Shown here: positions 6,616 through 14,420 of the stretch, one piece after another | How positions within the stretch are numbered: the first letter of the stretch is position 1 | How the letters are laid out: each line of letters opens with the position of its first letter | Source of the DNA: an uncultured Ignavibacteriota bacterium | GTDB lineage: Bacteria > Bacteroidota > Ignavibacteria > Tepidaquicellales > Tepidaquicellaceae | Direction of reading: 5' to 3' | Assembly (NCBI GenBank): GCA_937959065.1 | Contig: CALGOI010000283.1 | Span: 1-19,434 of the forward strand | DNA length: 19,434 nucleotides | The notes under the pieces: model-generated | Told to the model about the DNA's origin: nothing | The model's database searches: none | The model's input: the letters and a program-made list of their open reading frames with translations, nothing else | Program-made: the position numbers and the translations under genes

Positions 6616-8400
6616 TTACATTCCGTTTATATATTTTTTTAACGCTCCTTCAATATTTAACTTACCATATCCCCACATATTATTTGGAACTGCTCCGGTA
6701 AACTTATCAACTGTCGCAGATGAATAAATAATTTGTTTGAATTTAGTGTTATCTATGGTCATATCATACTGTAATAATAATGCGGCAGCTCCTACCACAT
6801 GAGGCGCGGCGGAGCTGGTCCCGCTGAAAAACTCATAAGCATTTCCGGTCGCAGTACTGAAAGTAAAGTGTCCCGGAGCGGTGATATCTACCCCTAATCT
6901 ACCGTCAATCAGTGGACCTTTACCGCTGTAACTGGATCTGTCACCTATCTTATCTCCCGGGAAAAAGGGGAAATTGACTGTATAAGCGCCGGTTGAAATG
7001 CAGCTATCGGCTGTGGACGGGAAGGTCACAGTATAAACTTCGGAGATGCGGTTTGAATTCCATCTGGAATTGCCATCCCATCCTTGAGAGACATCAACGA
7101 CATAACCCTGCAACTCCAGCTTTTTATCAGTTCTTACATTTATCGTCCATGTTCCTTCGACAGAACCGGAATCCTTTTCTGAGAATCCGAATCTGAACAT
7201 TACAGTACCTTTTGAAGATACATCCCTTGAGTAAAATACATTATAATCACCAACTTTTAATATTCCGGAGCCGTCTTTTAATTCTTTACTTTCTTCACCA
7301 TCAGGAGTACGTATACTGAAGATAGGATAATTTTGAGTATCTCTCCATAAAATTGAGGGAAATACTCCATCATTTACTTTTCCGTTTGCTGTAGATGGAC
7401 ATGTAATCTTATACGATCTGTTTTCACCGGCCTGCAAAACGTCATAAATGTGCATATTGCCGTCGGCCAGATTACCAGCTCCGCCGATTACTATTGTCCC
7501 GGTATTTGACAGTTGAGTAGCCAGTCTTTCTTCTTCAGTCGAACCATCCAGGAATTCCCAGCACCATTCACCATCTTCGAATAATAGTATATTTGCCTTC
7601 TCGTCGGCAATAAAATTTATCAGGTTGGGAAAGTTCGTTACAAATCTTGGTGTATAATTGTACTTAATATTAGCAAAAACCATCTCGGCATCCGGGGCAA
7701 TTCCGTGGAGTTTTTGTACACCGTAATGACCGCCCATAATTATACCTGCTACAGCTGTACCATGCCCAATTGAATCAGGCTCAGTCAGAATGAGATCTAC
7801 ACCTCTCCTGCGAATTGTTCCGTCTTTTTCTCTTACGGACCTTACTTTTGATGTGTTAAGGGCTGTAAGGCGTTCGCCAATACTAAGAGTATTATTTCCA
7901 TCAATGTCACGCACTATAAATAGTAATTCCCCATAAGTCGGGTCCTGCTCTGTAAATCCGTCCTTAGTTCCAAAATCTCTCCGCTTATTGTCATTAGCGT
8001 CATTATAAAGAAAATCGAGATCTGCCTGGAAAATGTTTGGATTTATTCCAATCGAACCAAAAGTCTTATCTACCATAGGAATGAACCTTAAAATCTCGCT
8101 CTGGTCTGCTTCATTATTATTGTTGAGGTCGACAACATCCTTTCCGGGGGTGAATTTCCCATTACCATCAACATCGATCCAATTGTATTCGCCGCCATCA
8201 GCAAAAAAGAACATCGGATGGAAAACATCGATTCCTGAATCGACATCTCCTATCACAACACCTTTTCCTGTAAGGACATTACCTTCTTTATCGTAAAATG
8301 TCTCATTAAGCTTCGTCGTAAACCACATATCATCAGGATTAATCTGTCCGAATATATTGTATGCGATGAACATGTAAATTAATACAAATACTTTTTTCAT
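6616..8400 (-). CDS. Secreted subtilisin-like (S8) serine protease with Ca-loop insert
   Basis: From ATG 8400 the 594-residue product begins with signal peptide MKKVFVLIYMFIAYNIFGQ; an in-frame upstream extension to 8475 would place another hydrophobic segment before it and is less likely. The triad is intact: Asp54 in GDVDSGID, His213 in GHGTAVAG, Ser529 in FSGTSSAAPH, with oxyanion Asn310 in GGAGN. Between Asp and His lies a long insert of about 130 residues with several EF-hand or dockerin-like acidic loops (DVDGNGKFT, DLNNNNEADQSE, NDANDNKRRDFG, DIDGNNTLS), suggesting calcium-dependent folding. A beta-rich insert of about 180 residues sits between Asn and Ser. No T9SS tail is seen, so it is probably periplasmic or released by another route. 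It follows the DinB-like gene by 99 nt. Confidence 0.93.
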   Translation of the reverse strand: MKKVFVLIYMFIAYNIFGQINPDDMWFTTKLNETFYDKEGNVLTGKGVVIGDVDSGIDVFHPMFFFADGGEYNWIDVDGNGKFTPGKDVVDLNNNNEADQSEILRFIPMVDKTFGSIGINPNIFQADLDFLYNDANDNKRRDFGTKDGFTEQDPTYGELLFIVRDIDGNNTLSIGERLTALNTSKVRSVREKDGTIRRRGVDLILTEPDSIGHGTAVAGIIMGGHYGVQKLHGIAPDAEMVFANIKYNYTPRFVTNFPNLINFIADEKANILLFEDGEWCWEFLDGSTEEERLATQLSNTGTIVIGGAGNLADGNMHIYDVLQAGENRSYKITCPSTANGKVNDGVFPSILWRDTQNYPIFSIRTPDGEESKELKDGSGILKVGDYNVFYSRDVSSKGTVMFRFGFSEKDSGSVEGTWTINVRTDKKLELQGYVVDVSQGWDGNSRWNSNRISEVYTVTFPSTADSCISTGAYTVNFPFFPGDKIGDRSSYSGKGPLIDGRLGVDITAPGHFTFSTATGNAYEFFSGTSSAAPHVVGAAALLLQYDMTIDNTKFKQIIYSSATVDKFTGAVPNNMWGYGKLNIEGALKKYINGM

Positions 8401-8499
8401 TATTATGATATTAGTTTGGAATATTATTACCGAAAGAAAGATGAGGAAAGATATAATACTACTGCAGCATTTCATACGTCACCTTGGTTTAGGGAAACG

Positions 8500-8994
8500 T
8501 TAATTCAGGTACTTCTCTTTTATAACATTAATATGATGTTTTTCGTGTCCGGCTATAATATAAAGTAATGCATCCACTGAAACTTCGCTCCCATTAGCTA
8601 CACCGGTCATCTGTAACATATTATCAGTAAATGATCTGAACATTGAAAGATTGGCTTTGCGAAGGTTTAATAATTCTTCAGCTAACTCAGCAAGAGGTCT
8701 GCTGTTATAGTCAGAATTTGCAACATAATCGTCTTGCTCATATCCCGCAAGCTCTGTATTGTCCTTTCTAGAAAATCTAAGGGCTCTATATCCAAAAACT
8801 CTTTCCGAATCTATGAGGTGGCCGGTTATTTCCTTAATAGTCCACTTTCCCGGTTCATACGCATAGTTACCTTTGTCTTCGCCTATGTTATTGAGAAGCT
8901 CGTAAGTAGAGTTCATTTGATCTTCCAGTGTAGTCAATATATCGGAATCTTTTACTCGGGCTATGTAAGGATCATAAAATGGAGCGTTAATCAT
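8500..8994 (-). CDS. DinB-like/YfiT-type four-helix metal-binding protein
   Basis: The 164-residue protein shows the DinB_2 pattern: a KWTIKEITGHLIDSERVFGYR helix with His59 and a C-terminal GHEKHHINVIKEKY helix with His150, His153 and His154, together giving a three-His metal site. Members of this fold act as metal-dependent transferases (bacillithiol or mycothiol S-transferases in Gram-positives) or have unknown function; here the thiol cosubstrate is unknown. The name DinB does not mean DNA polymerase IV. The start ATG 8994 is 8 nt after the stop of the DUF6265 gene. Confidence 0.9.
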   Translation of the reverse strand: MINAPFYDPYIARVKDSDILTTLEDQMNSTYELLNNIGEDKGNYAYEPGKWTIKEITGHLIDSERVFGYRALRFSRKDNTELAGYEQDDYVANSDYNSRPLAELAEELLNLRKANLSMFRSFTDNMLQMTGVANGSEVSVDALLYIIAGHEKHHINVIKEKYLN

Positions 8995-9002
8995 TCTTCT
9001 TC

Positions 9003-9485
9003 TTATTCTTTTACTCTTACAAAGTTAAACTCTAATGTTTTTGAATTTTCATCAATATTATCTACAACCACAAACATCCTGTCTTCATCAACTTTCCTGT
9101 AAGCAATTCTTTGAGGGAAATCATGGTCCGGATTTAAGAATTCAGCATCCTTATCAGTACCTTCGGAAAACTTGAAATATGTTTCGGTTTGTAATACAGG
9201 TGTTGCTATATAGTATACACCATTATGATAACCATCATCAATATATTCTAAAGAAAGAACTTCAGAAGGTGTGGAATCTCCATCCTTTATGGTATATGCC
9301 ATTCCAATGAACTTTGTATCGGATTCCTTAGTCCACTCTTCATAAAATGCAGAATTTGGAAATTCTGCTTTCCATTTTCCGAGCATAAATTCAAATTGAG
9401 AAAGATTATCAATTGATTGACCCATTGCCTGTGATACAAATATTAAAAACAAAATTGTTATGTAAAATGATTTCAAGTAATTCAT
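9003..9485 (-). CDS. DUF6265-family secreted protein
   Basis: The 160-residue protein begins with signal peptide MNYLKSFYITILFLIFVSQAMGQ. The mature part has the DUF6265 landmarks: an N-terminal LSQFEFMLGKWKAEF strand, EEW, GMAYTIKDG, and the hallmark FLNPDHDFPQRIAYRK. The fold is probably a lipocalin-like beta-barrel, with no known reaction. It overlaps the preceding DinB-like gene by 4 nt (ATGA at 9482-9485), so the two are translationally coupled. Being exported, it is odd among the cytoplasmic enzymes of this operon, as is the protease further down. Confidence 0.85.
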   Translation of the reverse strand: MNYLKSFYITILFLIFVSQAMGQSIDNLSQFEFMLGKWKAEFPNSAFYEEWTKESDTKFIGMAYTIKDGDSTPSEVLSLEYIDDGYHNGVYYIATPVLQTETYFKFSEGTDKDAEFLNPDHDFPQRIAYRKVDEDRMFVVVDNIDENSKTLEFNFVRVKE

Positions 9486-9988
9486 ATTTTAAAACTTGGG
9501 CTTTCTTTTTTTAATCTGGAAGCAATTTGAGCAATTTGTCCGGCGTGATATACCTGGTGAAGCTGCCAAACTCCAGCTACCTCCCCCTTGGTTTTAATAA
9601 AATCTTCACCTTCTTCGTTGATCCTGTTATGTTTTTCCATCAATACTTCATCTGTAAATGATTTGTAGATTTGCATATTTTTCTCACATACTTTTTTCCA
9701 GGCTTCTTTTAAATCATTAACCGGAGGGTATTCCTCAATATGTCCTGGTTTTGAATTAGTCCCAAACATACTGACATATTCAGGGTAAAGCCTATCGCCT
9801 GTTCCCATATATAGTGAAAAATCATCATCACTAACAATAAGATGTCCAAGTAGCCAGACAACGGTGTTTCCGCCGTCAAATGCAGTCCGGTCGTAGTCGT
9901 CAATCTCAATTTCGTCGAGTGCACGCTGCACCCATTTTATCATCCACTCATATTGTGTGAGCAGGTTTTTTGCGGCAATATTATCCAA
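9482..9988 (-). CDS. DinB-like metal-binding protein, TTG start
   Basis: The 168-residue protein has the DinB superfamily layout: LLTQYEWMIKWVQ in helix 1, VVWLLGHLIVSDDDF with His49, and WQLHQVYHAGQIAQI with His144 and His148, forming the expected three-His site. It is only distantly similar to the second DinB-like gene of the same run, so this is not a recent duplication. No ATG is available: in this frame the upstream gene's stop (10001-10003) is followed after 12 nt by TTG at 9988, the best start. The alternative, Met16, would cut into helix 1. Likely role: metal-dependent thiol transferase or unknown hydrolase. Confidence 0.88.
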   Translation of the reverse strand: MDNIAAKNLLTQYEWMIKWVQRALDEIEIDDYDRTAFDGGNTVVWLLGHLIVSDDDFSLYMGTGDRLYPEYVSMFGTNSKPGHIEEYPPVNDLKEAWKKVCEKNMQIYKSFTDEVLMEKHNRINEEGEDFIKTKGEVAGVWQLHQVYHAGQIAQIASRLKKESPSFKI

Positions 9989-10000
9989 ATGTATAAAGTG

Positions 10001-10438
10001 TTAGCCTTGTTGTTGGCGTTTCCATTTTTCGTAAGTAATGGGAATACCGGTTTCAAGGAATTGTTTAAGGTTTTCAAGAGCCCACGACCATCCGTTTTCC
10101 ATTTCTTCGATGGCTTCTTCGCTCTCCAATTTAAAATGAGTAATACGTACTCTGGTAATATCGTATGTTAGAGAAATAATTTCAATTGCCACATCAGTGC
10201 CCGGATAGTGTTTTGGATTTTCCCAAGTAAAGCGTATTTTTTCGAATGGACGAAGTTCGAGGTATTCTCCTTCATCTCCGTCGTCGTTACTGTATCTACC
10301 GCCTATACTCAGGTCTCCTTTTGCATTGGTAGTAAACCACTTAGAAAGGATCTGCGGGTCAGTAAGCGCATTATAAATATTAGCAGGCGTTGAGCTAATC
10401 TCTTTCTCGACTGTTAATTCAAGATCTCCCATTTCCAT
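10001..10438 (-). CDS. AHSA1/SRPBCC-family protein
   Basis: The 145-residue protein matches the Aha1-C/START-like group: LELTVEKEISSTPANIYNALTDPQILSKWF at the N-terminus, an acidic GGRYSNDDGDEGEYLEL turn, IRFTWENP, VRITHF, and a C-terminal WSWALENLKQFLETG helix. The helix-grip fold binds hydrophobic ligands. Family members in such clusters are usually unassigned; some act as toxin- or lipid-binding proteins. It is cytoplasmic. ATG 10438 is 23 nt after the DUF899 stop (10462). Confidence 0.9.
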   Translation of the reverse strand: MEMGDLELTVEKEISSTPANIYNALTDPQILSKWFTTNAKGDLSIGGRYSNDDGDEGEYLELRPFEKIRFTWENPKHYPGTDVAIEIISLTYDITRVRITHFKLESEEAIEEMENGWSWALENLKQFLETGIPITYEKWKRQQQG

Positions 10439-10461
10439 AAAAACAATTTTCTTTATTTAAG

Positions 10462-11043
10462 TTAAGAATACACATTTATATTCTCCTCGGGCAAAAGGTC
10501 ATAGAAGTGCCAGACATTGCAATAATAATCTGTAGGACCAAACCAGTCCTTACTCACTCTTTTGATTTTTCCATCCGAAGATTTTTCAAAAACGGAAACA
10601 CCGGGGAGGTAATATGTTTTACCCTCTTGTTCATTTGCAAATCCCATATCACTAATAAAAGTATTATTGCCGGGTGTCGCAGTTTCAAACTTCCACCCAC
10701 GTGAATCTGCAAACTTCTTTTGTGTCTCGTGGTCATCCGGAGAAACCAAAACAAATGCTCCTTTTTCCAGGATGTATTTATAGGTATCGTTAAATCCGTC
10801 CGCCCACATTGTACAATAGCTGCAACCTTTACCCATATTGTGAATAATAAACAAATATTTATGTTCACCAAACATTTCCTGGAGAGATTTTTCCGATCCG
10901 TCACTCATTATGAAACTATAACCGGAATCGATCTCCTTCTCTCCGAGTTTCTTTAAAAGCTCAAGGCGCTTTTTCCTAATGGATTCAGATTCTTTATCCA
11001 GCTCCTGTAACTCTTCCAGGATTTGTTTATTTTCTGTGCTCAT
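10462..11043 (-). CDS. DUF899 thioredoxin-like protein
   Basis: The 193-residue protein starts with a charged helix (LEELQELDKESESIRKKR), followed by a thioredoxin-like domain: LFIIHNMGKGCSYCTMWADG with a CxxC at Cys74 and Cys77, FVLVSPDDHETQKKFADSRG, and PGVSVFEK. This is the DUF899 pattern, related to peroxiredoxin/AhpC-TSA folds; a thiol redox role is likely but not shown. It is the first gene of the seven-gene minus-strand run. A consensus promoter lies about 370 nt upstream (11413-11443). A weaker candidate with one extra spacer base (TTG at 11116-11118, then TAAACTTTG at 11086-11094) lies nearer. Confidence 0.9.
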   Translation of the reverse strand: MSTENKQILEELQELDKESESIRKKRLELLKKLGEKEIDSGYSFIMSDGSEKSLQEMFGEHKYLFIIHNMGKGCSYCTMWADGFNDTYKYILEKGAFVLVSPDDHETQKKFADSRGWKFETATPGNNTFISDMGFANEQEGKTYYLPGVSVFEKSSDGKIKRVSKDWFGPTDYYCNVWHFYDLLPEENINVYS

Positions 11044-11412
11044 TATAACTTTTTATTCTGTCCCGGTGAGACCCCCAATATCCACCAAAGTTTAAAAGAT
11101 GAGAAATTTAGTTTTCAATAGAAATGCAAAAACTATCATAAATTAAACTAAGCCATAAATAAGTAATAAGAAAAACCCATAAAAATTGAGGATTGTTTTT
11201 ACATTATTTTATAAAAAACCATAATCTCCTCAAAATCCGGGATTGTAAATACAGACGATTACATCACCGGTAAAAAAATGAGTTTTTTAAATTCCCCCTA
11301 TCAGTGAAAATTTGTAAAGATCTACAAAATACATAAACAGAAAAAATCATAATATTTTGTAAGCAACAACCATCTTCCGGACTTAAGAAAAATTTTTCAG
11401 AAAAGACCGATA
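11044..11412 (-). other. Long AT-rich leader before the DUF899 operon
   Basis: About 360 nt separate the consensus promoter at 11413-11443 from the first gene. No ORF longer than 28 codons is present on the minus strand. One 7-codon ORF (ATG near 11220) follows a good TTGAGGAG ribosome site and could be a tiny leader peptide. No strong terminator or riboswitch is recognised. A weak alternative promoter at 11086-11118 could shorten the leader to about 40 nt. Confidence 0.35.
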
Positions 11413-11443
11413 CAAATATAGCATTAAGAAATCTTTGAATCAA
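11413..11443 (-). promoter_or_regulatory. Consensus promoter of the DUF899-to-PhzF operon
   Basis: On the minus strand TTTG (TTG at 11441-11443), 20 nt, TATATTTG (11413-11420) matches the Bacteroidota consensus exactly. It is located 7 bp from a 26-bp palindrome on its upstream side. Confidence 0.7.
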
Positions 11444-11449
11444 ATTTTT

Positions 11450-11475
11450 TCGGGTTATATACGTATATATCCCGA
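11450..11475. promoter_or_regulatory. 26-bp near-perfect palindrome, candidate operator
   Basis: The halves TCGGGTTATATAC and GTATATATCCCGA are mirror images with a single mismatched pair. The centre lies roughly 55-57 bp upstream of the expected start of the 11413-11443 promoter, a position typical for an activator site. Neither strand has a T-run after the stem, so it is not an intrinsic terminator. Confidence 0.5.
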
Positions 11476-11509
11476 TTTCAAAATAAATATTGAAAAATTG
11501 GGCATTAAT

Positions 11510-11539
11510 AAAAAAGCCCCGGGTGGAGAAAACCGGGGC
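11510..11539 (-). terminator. Intrinsic terminator after the VOC pair
   Basis: On the minus strand a 7-bp all-GC stem (11533-11539 CCGGGGC on the plus strand with GCCCCGG 11516-11522) and a 10-nt loop are followed by six T (11510-11515). It lies 28 nt below the stop at 11567 and ends the ktrB-to-VOC run. Confidence 0.9.
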
Positions 11540-11566
11540 AATAATTAGAACTATCCAGGAAAAAAA

Positions 11567-11935
11567 TTACTTAGGAGAGTGCATAGCAACTTTGTTTCCT
11601 TCAGTATCCATAAAGATAGCAAAAAATCCTATTTCTGGAGTAATTTCAGTTTTAGGAACTACAACGGAGCCGCCTGCTTCCTCTACTTTAGCAAGCATAC
11701 CTGAAAGGTCATCACCGCCATTCAGGTAAATCAAAGCACCGTCAGCACTGGGAGTATAACCTTCACCCATTACAATCGCTCCATGAACGCCGGAATCACC
11801 ACCGCCTAAGAATCCCATTGTAAAAGGACCCATCTGCTCCTGGTGAAGATCATTACCTGTTATGTGTCCATAAAACTTTTTAGCTCTTTCGAAATCCGTA
11901 ACAGGGATTTCGAACCAATTAATTGAATTTGACAT
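11567..11935 (-). CDS. VOC-family (glyoxalase/bleomycin-resistance fold) protein, copy A
   Basis: This 122-residue single-module VOC protein begins SINWFEIPVTDFERAKKFYG, with a GGDDLSGMLAKVEEAGG middle and TPEIGFFAIFMDTEGNKVAMHS at the end. Likely metal ligands are Glu9, His51 and Glu112. It resembles the family often annotated as a glyoxalase-like lactoylglutathione lyase relative, but the substrate is unknown. A good Shine-Dalgarno (AAAGGAAAAC) precedes ATG 11935. It is the last gene before the terminator and is adjacent to copy B, 50 nt away, from which it arose, or vice versa, by tandem duplication. Confidence 0.92.
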   Translation of the reverse strand: MSNSINWFEIPVTDFERAKKFYGHITGNDLHQEQMGPFTMGFLGGGDSGVHGAIVMGEGYTPSADGALIYLNGGDDLSGMLAKVEEAGGSVVVPKTEITPEIGFFAIFMDTEGNKVAMHSPK

Positions 11936-11985
11936 CTTGTTTTCCTTTCTGATTTTTTAATTTTTTAAGTTTGATTAAACTTTCG

Positions 11986-12354
11986 TTAATTCTTAGAGTG
12001 GAGTGCTACTTTATTGCCCTCCGAATCCAAAAACTCCGCCACATACCCTATTTCGGGGGTGACCTGTCTTTTAGGAGCAACAACTTTTCCACCTGCCCTT
12101 TCAACTCTATCGAGAATAAACTGAAGGTCTTCACCTCCATTTAAGTAAAGCAAAGTTCCATTTCCTGAAGGTTTAAAGGGCTCTGCTTTAAACAAATGTC
12201 CGCTTACAGCTCCCTTTTCTGCCGGGAAAAATGCAAGATCAGACTCCGCCATTTTCGTTACATGAAGTTCATTATCAAGAATCATATTGTAAAAATTCAC
12301 TGCTATTTGAAAATCATCGACAGGGATAGCAAAACAATTAATTACATTACTCAT
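11986..12354 (-). CDS. VOC-family protein, copy B (altered putative metal site)
   Basis: This 122-residue paralogue of the neighbouring VOC protein has the same length and start (MSNVINCFAIPVDDFQIAVNFY) and the same C-terminal TPEIGYVAEFLDSEGNKVALHS. Compared with copy A, Trp7 is Cys, Glu9 is Ala and His51 is Ser, while Glu112 is kept. If positions 9 and 51 are metal ligands, as in related VOC proteins, copy B has lost two of them and may bind ligand without metal catalysis, or use His53. It follows the AraC regulator by 56 nt. Confidence 0.9.
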   Translation of the reverse strand: MSNVINCFAIPVDDFQIAVNFYNMILDNELHVTKMAESDLAFFPAEKGAVSGHLFKAEPFKPSGNGTLLYLNGGEDLQFILDRVERAGGKVVAPKRQVTPEIGYVAEFLDSEGNKVALHSKN

Positions 12355-12410
12355 AAACTAAAATTTTAAGATTTGGAAATGAGACGTAATTTAACCTAAA
12401 AGGGGTTATT

Positions 12411-13358
12411 CTACTTCTTTAATATTGCTAATTTTGTTAGGAAGTACTGGTAGGAGTTACGTGTTTCCTCTGGATATAGTCCATACTTTTGTTTAAACAG
12501 CCAGCTAAATGAACTAAGACTTTTAAACCCGACTTCAAAACAAACATCAGTTACGGACATACCTCCGCGAAGCAGTAAATTCATTGCTTTATCTAAACGG
12601 ATTTTAGAAAGATATCTATGAGGGGTTATTTCATAAACTGCTTTGAACAAACGAATGAAATGGAAAGTAGAAAGACAAGCTTCCCGTGCCATATCCTCCA
12701 CCTTTATATCATTACCGATATTATCATTGATAAATTCCCTTGCCAAATCCAGGCGGCGGTATATTTCAATTTTTGTGGTTTTTTTAACGGAAGGGAGTTT
12801 TTCAATAATTTTACTTAGATCCCGATGAACTTTAAGCATATTTTCAAGAAGAAGGTAAAACTCTTCGTCAATCCATTCCTCATCGACAAAATTGCTTTCC
12901 GATGCTAAACGAAACTTCATAATAAAAGGCGTGATGTATCTATCCTGAATATAAAGCTTTTCGAGGAAAAATACGGGCTGTTCAGAATCACTTTTGTTAT
13001 TTTCAAGAAGTACATCACTGGAAGAAATTAAACTGCTGAGTACTTCCTCTGCAAACTTTGGCCTGAAGAAGACGGAAATGACTTCAACATCTTCTTTTGA
13101 ATCTATCGAGCAGGAATAAGTCTGTCCGTCATTAAGAATAAGGTAATGTCTGTTGTCGACAACAAATTTTCGTTCGGGGGTAATAAATGTTTCTTTGCCT
13201 TTAAGAGGACATTTTATTGTAAGGGGACCTTTATGCTCGGGAAATTCTGCTTTCTTGGACTTATTATGAATAATCATATTAGGCCAATCATGAACCGGGC
13301 ACGGAGCATCCTTGTTAAACCCCGGTTTTGTATAATCCGGGTAAGCTTTTAAAATCAT
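12411..13358 (-). CDS. AraC-family transcriptional regulator
   Basis: The 315-residue protein has an N-terminal cupin-like ligand domain (residues 20-130, with FVVDNRHYLILNDGQTY and a Cys after it) and a C-terminal double helix-turn-helix of about 100 residues. The latter starts LDLAREFINDNIGNDIKVEDMA, continues CLSTFHFIRLFKAVYEITPHRYLSKIRL and ends VCFEVGFKSLSSFSWLFKQKYGLYPEE. The signature is intact, so it should bind DNA. It lies immediately upstream of the two VOC genes on the same strand and is probably their local regulator, perhaps also of the DUF899 operon beyond the terminator. It begins 15 nt after the GH26 stop. Confidence 0.93.
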   Translation of the reverse strand: MILKAYPDYTKPGFNKDAPCPVHDWPNMIIHNKSKKAEFPEHKGPLTIKCPLKGKETFITPERKFVVDNRHYLILNDGQTYSCSIDSKEDVEVISVFFRPKFAEEVLSSLISSSDVLLENNKSDSEQPVFFLEKLYIQDRYITPFIMKFRLASESNFVDEEWIDEEFYLLLENMLKVHRDLSKIIEKLPSVKKTTKIEIYRRLDLAREFINDNIGNDIKVEDMAREACLSTFHFIRLFKAVYEITPHRYLSKIRLDKAMNLLLRGGMSVTDVCFEVGFKSLSSFSWLFKQKYGLYPEETRNSYQYFLTKLAILKK

Positions 13359-13373
13359 TTTAAAAAATTTGAC

Positions 13374-14420
13374 TTAAAAAAGCGGCTCAGTTATAAAAAG
13401 TTCGTTTGAAATTAATCCCCTATAAACCTCGAGACTTTCAGGAGAGGAATCAAGTCTCATATTAGAAATACTGCCATCATCGTTTTCCCAGCTGGAATGC
13501 CAGTAGCTTATAGCCTTTATACGAGGATAGAGCCCGGAAGTTATACTATTTAGAACACTTTTTATCCACATGGGTTTCAAGCCCGGATCATTCTCATTAT
13601 CAATCGAACCAAATTCAAGTATTGCCAGTGGTTTATTAACTGAAATTTCCGTTAACTCCGAATAGACTTCGTCCATAATTACATTAAAGTTTAACCATTC
13701 ATCGCCGGGGCGTTGAGGTCCGTAGATACTTACTCCAATCCAATCAACATAATCATCCCCGGGATAATACCGGGTCATTCTGTTCCAATCTTCTTCAGGA
13801 ACAGAACTATAATTAACATGAAAAAACCATGTCGCGTTTGAAACTTTCTCTTCTCTAAAAATCTCAACAATATGTCTATAAGCCTCGATGTACCTCTCCG
13901 GGCCATCGGACAAATTAGGATCACCGAATTTTGTTTCCCGCTCACCCTGGAAATAACCGCTCCAGGGAAACCAGTTTCCGTTCATCTCGGGAGCGAACTC
14001 TATTAACACCTGAGTTCAAAATCTTTTATAATCTCTAGCATATTGATGGAGGGCGAGGTCGTATTTTCCTTCTATTATATCCTGCATTTTATAATACGGA
14101 GAAGGCTGATCTGATGTCCAGTTTTTGCGCGGCATCATCCGGATAAAAGGAATCGAACCTGCTTCACGAATAGCTTCGGTTTCATCCCATGGAAAATGAA
14201 TTCCATCGAACCAATTATCCGAAAAATAAGCCCATACGGGTTTTTTTCCGGTAAGGTCAGTAAATTCGAGTATTTTGGAGATTGTAACTACATCTTCTGT
14301 TGATCCCATATCCGGGAATGCACCGTGGTAAACTCCTTCTGAGGGTGGTAAAAGCTTCTGTGCAAATACATTAAAAACAATAGTAACGTAGAAAAATAAT
14401 GTCAGAACAAATCTTTTCAT
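13374..14420 (-). pseudogene. GH26-family glycosidase interrupted by one in-frame TGA
   Basis: The two open halves (14420-14016 and 14009-13374) are in the same frame, separated only by TGA at 14016-14018. Together they encode a 348-codon GH26 (beta-mannanase-like) enzyme: signal peptide MKRFVLTLFFYVTIVFNVFAQ, GVYHGAFPDMG, PFIRMMPRKNW, the acid/base Glu in EFAPEMNGNWFPWSG, YYPGDDYVDWIGVSIYG, and the nucleophile Glu in PLAILEFGS. In relatives the codon after KAF is usually Gly in FGTPVLI-type sequences, so TGA most likely replaced GGA by one base change. The rest is intact, indicating a recent nonsense mutation or a base error. The start overlaps the ktrA stop by one base (TAATG). Confidence 0.85.

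Noticed and set aside
8401..8475. Longer N-terminus for the subtilase
   Set aside because: It adds a second hydrophobic segment before a normal signal peptide that starts MKKVF at 8400.
8500..9988. DinB-like pair as DNA damage polymerases or an SOS system
   Set aside because: These are DinB-superfamily four-helix metal proteins, unrelated to DNA polymerase IV; no SOS box or polymerase motif is visible.
13318..13345. CCCGG...CCGGG inverted repeat near the start of the AraC-type gene
   Set aside because: A 5-bp stem within codons for a YPDYTKPGF segment, explained by the protein sequence. There is no T-run and no promoter nearby.
14016..14018. In-frame TGA as Gly or selenocysteine recoding
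   Set aside because: TGA ends other genes in the window, the expected residue is Gly rather than Cys, and no selenocysteine-type hairpin is evident just downstream. A nonsense mutation or base error is simpler.
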